Source: Pelotomaculum sp. UBA5255 (GTDB lineage: Bacteria; Bacillota; Desulfotomaculia; Desulfotomaculales; Pelotomaculaceae). From it: a DNA stretch of 18,168 nt. How positions within the stretch are numbered: the stretch's first letter is position 1; each line of letters starts with the position of its first letter. Where the stretch lies: the NCBI GenBank assembly GCA_002408725.1, contig DHTR01000024.1:13221-31388 (forward strand), given 5' to 3'. Below the pieces are notes generated by a model that had not been told where the DNA came from, made no database searches, and saw only the letters and a list, made by a program, of their open reading frames with translations. Below, one piece after another: positions 15,368-18,168 of this stretch. The position numbers were made by a program, and so were the translations under genes.

Positions 15368-15376
15368 GGAATATGA
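15347..15376 (-). promoter_or_regulatory. Candidate sigma-E-type promoter of spoIVFA-spoIVFB
   Basis: TCATATT (15376-15370) matches the sigma-E -35, and TATACTTT (15354-15347) resembles its -10 CATACAAT, 15 bases apart. Mother-cell expression by sigma-E is what spoIVF genes need. The match at -10 is partial. Confidence 0.5.
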
Positions 15377-15514
15377 TAGTTTTGGTGGAAGAAATATAAC
15401 TGGGCCTTACGTGCAGGAAAAAGATTTTTTACCGTTGAATATTTACAAATGCAAGACATTTAAGCGTCTTTTATGAAAAGAGTAGACAATTTTAATCAGG
15501 CAATTGTTAATTGT

Positions 15515-15562
15515 TCTAAAAATAAAAACCGACGTCTTGCGACGCCGGTTTTTATTTTTAGA
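15515..15562 (-). terminator. Long intrinsic terminator over the rodA stop codon
   Basis: Two 22-base arms pair around a four-base loop with a single imperfect position. On the minus-strand RNA that position is a G-U pair, on the plus strand an A-C mismatch, so it is built for minus-strand transcripts. The rodA TAA (15560-15558) lies inside the arm. Confidence 0.93.
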
Positions 15563-16739
15563 ATAAAATATTTTGTCTTCGCATGTTGATATTTAGGATC
15601 ATGCCGATTGCTGCCAGGTTTGTGATCATGTTGCTGCCCCCGTAACTGAACATTGGCAGAGGAATTCCAGTCACCGGCATGACCCCCGTAGTCATGCCTA
15701 TGTTAACCAGGACGTGAAACGCGATCATGGAAATAACACCCGCCGACAGTAGAAAACCAAAATTGTCCTTGGCGTTGACAGCGATATAGATGCACCGGTA
15801 AATCAGGACAAAGAAGAGTAGCAGGAGCAGCATGGCTCCCAAAAAGCCTAGCTCTTCCCCTACAACGGAAAAAATAAAGTCCGTTTCCTGGATTGGCAGG
15901 AAGTCACCGTGGGTCTGACTGCCCTGGAACAGGCCACGCCCAAATAAGCCACCCTGCCCAATGGCGATCTGGGACTGGATCACGTGATAGCCGTCCTCGA
16001 ACGGGGCTTTCCAGGGGTCGATAAAAATAATCAAGCGCTTTAACTGGTAGTCTTTCAGCGGCATCCACAAATTGAAGCCGCGGTTGGCCAGCAGCCAGAA
16101 ATGGGCCCAAATCCATAAGGACGCCGATCCGAGACCGCCTGCAATCAAGCTGATTAAAATCAGGGGCCTTGCGCCCGCTGCGAAAAGCATCCCGAACATA
16201 ATTGCCAAAAACACAAGTGCGGTACCCAAGTCCGGTTGCTTTAAAATAAAAGCCAGGGGCAACGCGATAAAGGCAAAGCAGGGAATCAGGTCCCGCAGGC
16301 GGTTAAGTTTCCCGACCCGCGGAACCAGGAAGGCCGCAAAGCAAATAATAATTATTAGCTTTGCAAACTCTGATGGCTGAAAGTTGAAAGGGCCGATTGC
16401 GATCCAGCGCGTCGCGCCCAGGGCCGAGTTGCCTTTAAAAAGAACCACACCAAGCATGATTAAGTTAAGAATATAGAGGTTGTTTATGTGTTTGGACAGA
16501 TTTTCATAGTGAATGTAGATCATCACAGCCATGGCGAGGAAGCCCATCACCACATTAAGAACCTGCCTTTTGATCAAATCAAAGTGGTCTTCACTGCTGC
16601 CTACGACCCCGGCCATCGGCAGGACTTCCGCCGGCTTTGTGGCGCTGTAAATCACAATCAGGCTGTAAACGATAATAATGACTACCGTTGCAAGAACGGT
16701 ATAATCCATCTTTTTTAACATCCTGCTCTGGGTAAACAT
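15558..16739 (-). CDS. rodA: SEDS-family peptidoglycan polymerase RodA
   Basis: Integral membrane glycosyltransferase that polymerises lipid II during cell elongation together with a class B penicillin-binding protein. About ten hydrophobic segments are seen. SEDS signatures include GATRWIAIGPFNFQPSEFAKL, interrupted here only by wording, FLPIQETDFIFSVVGEELG with the conserved acidic residues, and MFSYGGSNMITNL near the end. The placement next to minE favours RodA over FtsW or SpoVE. The longest frame starts at TTG 16763 (401 residues) without a binding site; ATG 16739 (393 residues) follows GGAAGAAG by nine bases and is preferred, with moderate certainty. A terminator separates it from minE, so it probably has its own promoter. 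Confidence 0.92.
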   Translation of the reverse strand: MFTQSRMLKKMDYTVLATVVIIIVYSLIVIYSATKPAEVLPMAGVVGSSEDHFDLIKRQVLNVVMGFLAMAVMIYIHYENLSKHINNLYILNLIMLGVVLFKGNSALGATRWIAIGPFNFQPSEFAKLIIIICFAAFLVPRVGKLNRLRDLIPCFAFIALPLAFILKQPDLGTALVFLAIMFGMLFAAGARPLILISLIAGGLGSASLWIWAHFWLLANRGFNLWMPLKDYQLKRLIIFIDPWKAPFEDGYHVIQSQIAIGQGGLFGRGLFQGSQTHGDFLPIQETDFIFSVVGEELGFLGAMLLLLLFFVLIYRCIYIAVNAKDNFGFLLSAGVISMIAFHVLVNIGMTTGVMPVTGIPLPMFSYGGSNMITNLAAIGMILNINMRRQNILF

Positions 16740-16794
16740 TCCTCTACACTTCTTCCCAAACAATGTTTCTAATATTTTTAAGCGTACATGTCCT

Positions 16795-16800
16795 ATTATA
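16795..16800 (-). promoter_or_regulatory. Candidate -10 box for rodA
   Basis: A perfect TATAAT on the minus strand lies between the minE terminator and rodA. The expected -35 position falls in the terminator's T tract and matches poorly. Confidence 0.4.
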
Positions 16801-16816
16801 TATCAATGGGTTACAT

Positions 16817-16846
16817 AAAAAAAGCCCGCCAATAGTTCAACGAGCT
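16817..16846 (-). terminator. Intrinsic terminator after minE
   Basis: AGCTCGTT and GGCGGGCT pair over eight positions in RNA (three are G-U) around an eight-base loop, followed by seven T (16823-16817). It ends the min operon. Confidence 0.75.
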
Positions 16847-16893
16847 GGTATTAATTTTCTACTTACAGGATCCTTGTTTCGGAATATTCCCGC

Positions 16894-17154
16894 CTATCTC
16901 TTCATCCCCCTGACCGGAATATTGGCCACCAGCGCAACCGAGTTGCCGCTGGAATCCAGGCTCACTTCCAGACCCTGCTCGTCAATGTCCATGTAGTTTG
17001 AAATAACCTGAATCATTTCGGCTTTTAAAGTCTCTAATAATTGTGGCGAGATGCTGCTTCGGTCATGTACCAGCACCAGGCGCAACCTTTCTTTTGCCAC
17101 TGTTTTACTACTACCGCTGTCCCTGCCAAAGAGCTTTGATAAAAATTCCAGCAT
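16894..17154 (-). CDS. minE: Cell-division topological specificity factor MinE
   Basis: Stimulates MinD ATPase and restricts the MinCD inhibitor to the poles so that the Z ring forms at midcell. The N-terminal MLEFLSKLFG is the membrane-targeting helix. The anti-MinCD region with KERLRLVLVHDR lies near residues 21-32, and the topological domain with EMIQVISNYM near 46-55 follows. At 86 residues the length is normal. The ATG start has AAGGGGGA six bases upstream. It follows minD by 20 bases. Having MinE suggests an oscillating Min system, unlike the DivIVA/MinJ-anchored one of Bacillus. Confidence 0.96.
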   Translation of the reverse strand: MLEFLSKLFGRDSGSSKTVAKERLRLVLVHDRSSISPQLLETLKAEMIQVISNYMDIDEQGLEVSLDSSGNSVALVANIPVRGMKR

Positions 17155-17174
17155 GCTACTTCCCCCTTCCCGGT

Positions 17175-17969
17175 TTACTTCATGCCAATCATTTTCTTTA
17201 ATCTTTTAAAAAACCCTTCCGCTTCATCAAAATCAAGTACCGGCACGTCTTCCCCGGTTACGCGCCGCGCAATATTCCGGTAAGCCAGCCCTGAGCGGGA
17301 ATTCTGATCCATTACCACAGCCTCACCGCGGTTGGTTGTAATAACAATCATTTCATCCTCCGGTATGACTCCCAATAGATCCACTGCAAGAATGTCTATA
17401 ATATCGTCAATACCCATCATATCCCCCTGCCTGACCATTTTAGGACGGATACGGTTAATAATCAACTTCGGTTCGCGCAGTTCGGCAGCTTCCAAAAGGC
17501 CGATGATCCGATCGGCGTCCCGAACCGCTGAAACTTCCGGTGTGGTCACAACAATCGCCTTTTCGGCTCCCGCTATGGCATTTCGAAAACCCTGTTCTAT
17601 CCCGGCCGGGCAATCAATGATGATATATTCGAATTCTTTCTTCAAATCCGCGCACAATTCAAGCATCTGGTCGGGACTTATCGCGTTTTTATCCCTTGTT
17701 TGAGCCGCGGGCAGCAGGTGCAATCCTTCCAGTTTCTTATCCCGGATCAGTGCCTGCCGCAAGCGGCAGTTCCCGCTAACAACATCAACAAGATCATAGA
17801 CAATTCTATTCTCCAAACCAAGGACAACATCCAGGTTCCTCAGTCCAATGTCCGTGTCAACTAGTACCACCTTCTGCCCCATCATTGCCAGACCTGTGCC
17901 GATATTGGCAGTGGTAGTGGTTTTGCCCACCCCCCCTTTGCCGGAAGTAATGACGATGACTTCGCCCAT
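17175..17969 (-). CDS. minD: Septum-site determining ATPase MinD
   Basis: Membrane-binding ATPase that recruits MinC and is released by MinE. The deviant Walker A motif GKGGVGKTT is at residues 10-18, with the signature lysine K11. DTDIGLRNLD and IIDCPAGIE follow, as in all MinD. The C-terminal amphipathic membrane-targeting helix is EGFFKRLKKMIGMK. At 264 residues it is full length. The ATG start has AGAGGGGG about ten bases upstream. It lies 123 bases after minC and 20 before minE. Confidence 0.97.
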   Translation of the reverse strand: MGEVIVITSGKGGVGKTTTTANIGTGLAMMGQKVVLVDTDIGLRNLDVVLGLENRIVYDLVDVVSGNCRLRQALIRDKKLEGLHLLPAAQTRDKNAISPDQMLELCADLKKEFEYIIIDCPAGIEQGFRNAIAGAEKAIVVTTPEVSAVRDADRIIGLLEAAELREPKLIINRIRPKMVRQGDMMGIDDIIDILAVDLLGVIPEDEMIVITTNRGEAVVMDQNSRSGLAYRNIARRVTGEDVPVLDFDEAEGFFKRLKKMIGMK

Positions 17970-18092
17970 TCTACAAGTTCCCCCTCTTATAATGTGGTCG
18001 GACGCCGGACGCAGGGCGTCAGGAATAACACCAAAAAATTATGCTCAGGCCAACAGACCTTCTTAATCAAGCTGCTGCCTGACGTTCCCCGA

Positions 18093-18168
18093 CTAGACAA
18101 GCTTCCCCTGGCGCTCCCCGCCTGTCTGGAAGGCTTCTATGGTTACCACCCCGTCCCTAATCCGCGCC
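18093..18168 (-). CDS. minC: Septum-site determining protein MinC, C-terminal end (truncated by window edge)
   Basis: Only the last 24 residues are visible, ending at TAG 18095-18093. The stretch ARIRDGVVTIEAF resembles the end of the MinC beta-helix domain, where the last turns carry similar DGxIxIE text. The call rests mainly on position directly before minD; the piece alone is too short to prove it. MinC would inhibit FtsZ assembly when bound to MinD. Confidence 0.75.
   Translation of the reverse strand, partial: ARIRDGVVTIEAFQTGGERQGKLV

Noticed and set aside
17970..18092. GACGC repeats and small hairpins between minC and minD
   Set aside because: Only five-base pairings of GACGC and GCGTC with no T tract or recognisable riboswitch; no feature can be supported.
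1..18168. CRISPR array, tRNA, rRNA, prophage or insertion sequence
   Set aside because: No regular spacer-repeat pattern, tRNA-like cloverleaf, rRNA block, transposase or integrase was seen on either strand.

Overview
The window reads as a chromosomal housekeeping block from a spore-forming Gram-positive bacterium of the Clostridia, most likely the Desulfotomaculum/Pelotomaculum-type Peptococcaceae. This rests on Spo0B, SpoIVFA and SpoIVFB-like genes, MinCDE, a T-box leader, strong AGGAGG-type ribosome binding sites, moderate GC content and a familiar Firmicute gene order. The taxonomic call is inference from gene content; no database search was possible. Every supported gene lies on the minus strand, so the biological order runs from high to low coordinates.

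In transcription order: the 3' end of minC, then minD and minE (division-site placement), closed by a terminator; rodA (cell elongation), with a long symmetrical terminator over its stop codon; a SpoIVFA-like degenerate LytM protein and a SpoIVFB-like M50 protease (intramembrane proteolysis during sporulation), again closed by a terminator. Then come a radical SAM/B12-binding protein (TIGR03960 type) overlapping its partner (TIGR03936 type), and RNase G with a C-terminal TRAM-like domain. Next are rplU (L21) behind its own promoter and leader, and rpmA (L27) with a strong terminator; then spo0B, obgE and proB. The block ends with nadD, a single-domain RRM RNA-binding protein with its own terminator, rsfS, and a leucine T-box leader preceding an acyl-CoA synthetase and the 5' part of leuS.

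The most notable points are departures from the usual order. A leucyl T-box (specifier CUC) is followed first by an acyl-CoA synthetase and only then by leuS, with no second T-box between them. An RRM gene sits where a yqeK-type hydrolase is usual between nadD and rsfS. proB has no adjacent proA. There is no prp protease gene between rplU and rpmA, and the L27 start chosen from the ribosome binding site gives a protein without the extension Prp removes.

Ribosome binding site spacing moves several starts inward from the longest reading frame (obgE, rplU, rpmA, rsfS, the TIGR03936 protein, spo0B). At least six genes appear to start with TTG. No tRNA, rRNA, CRISPR array or mobile element was seen.
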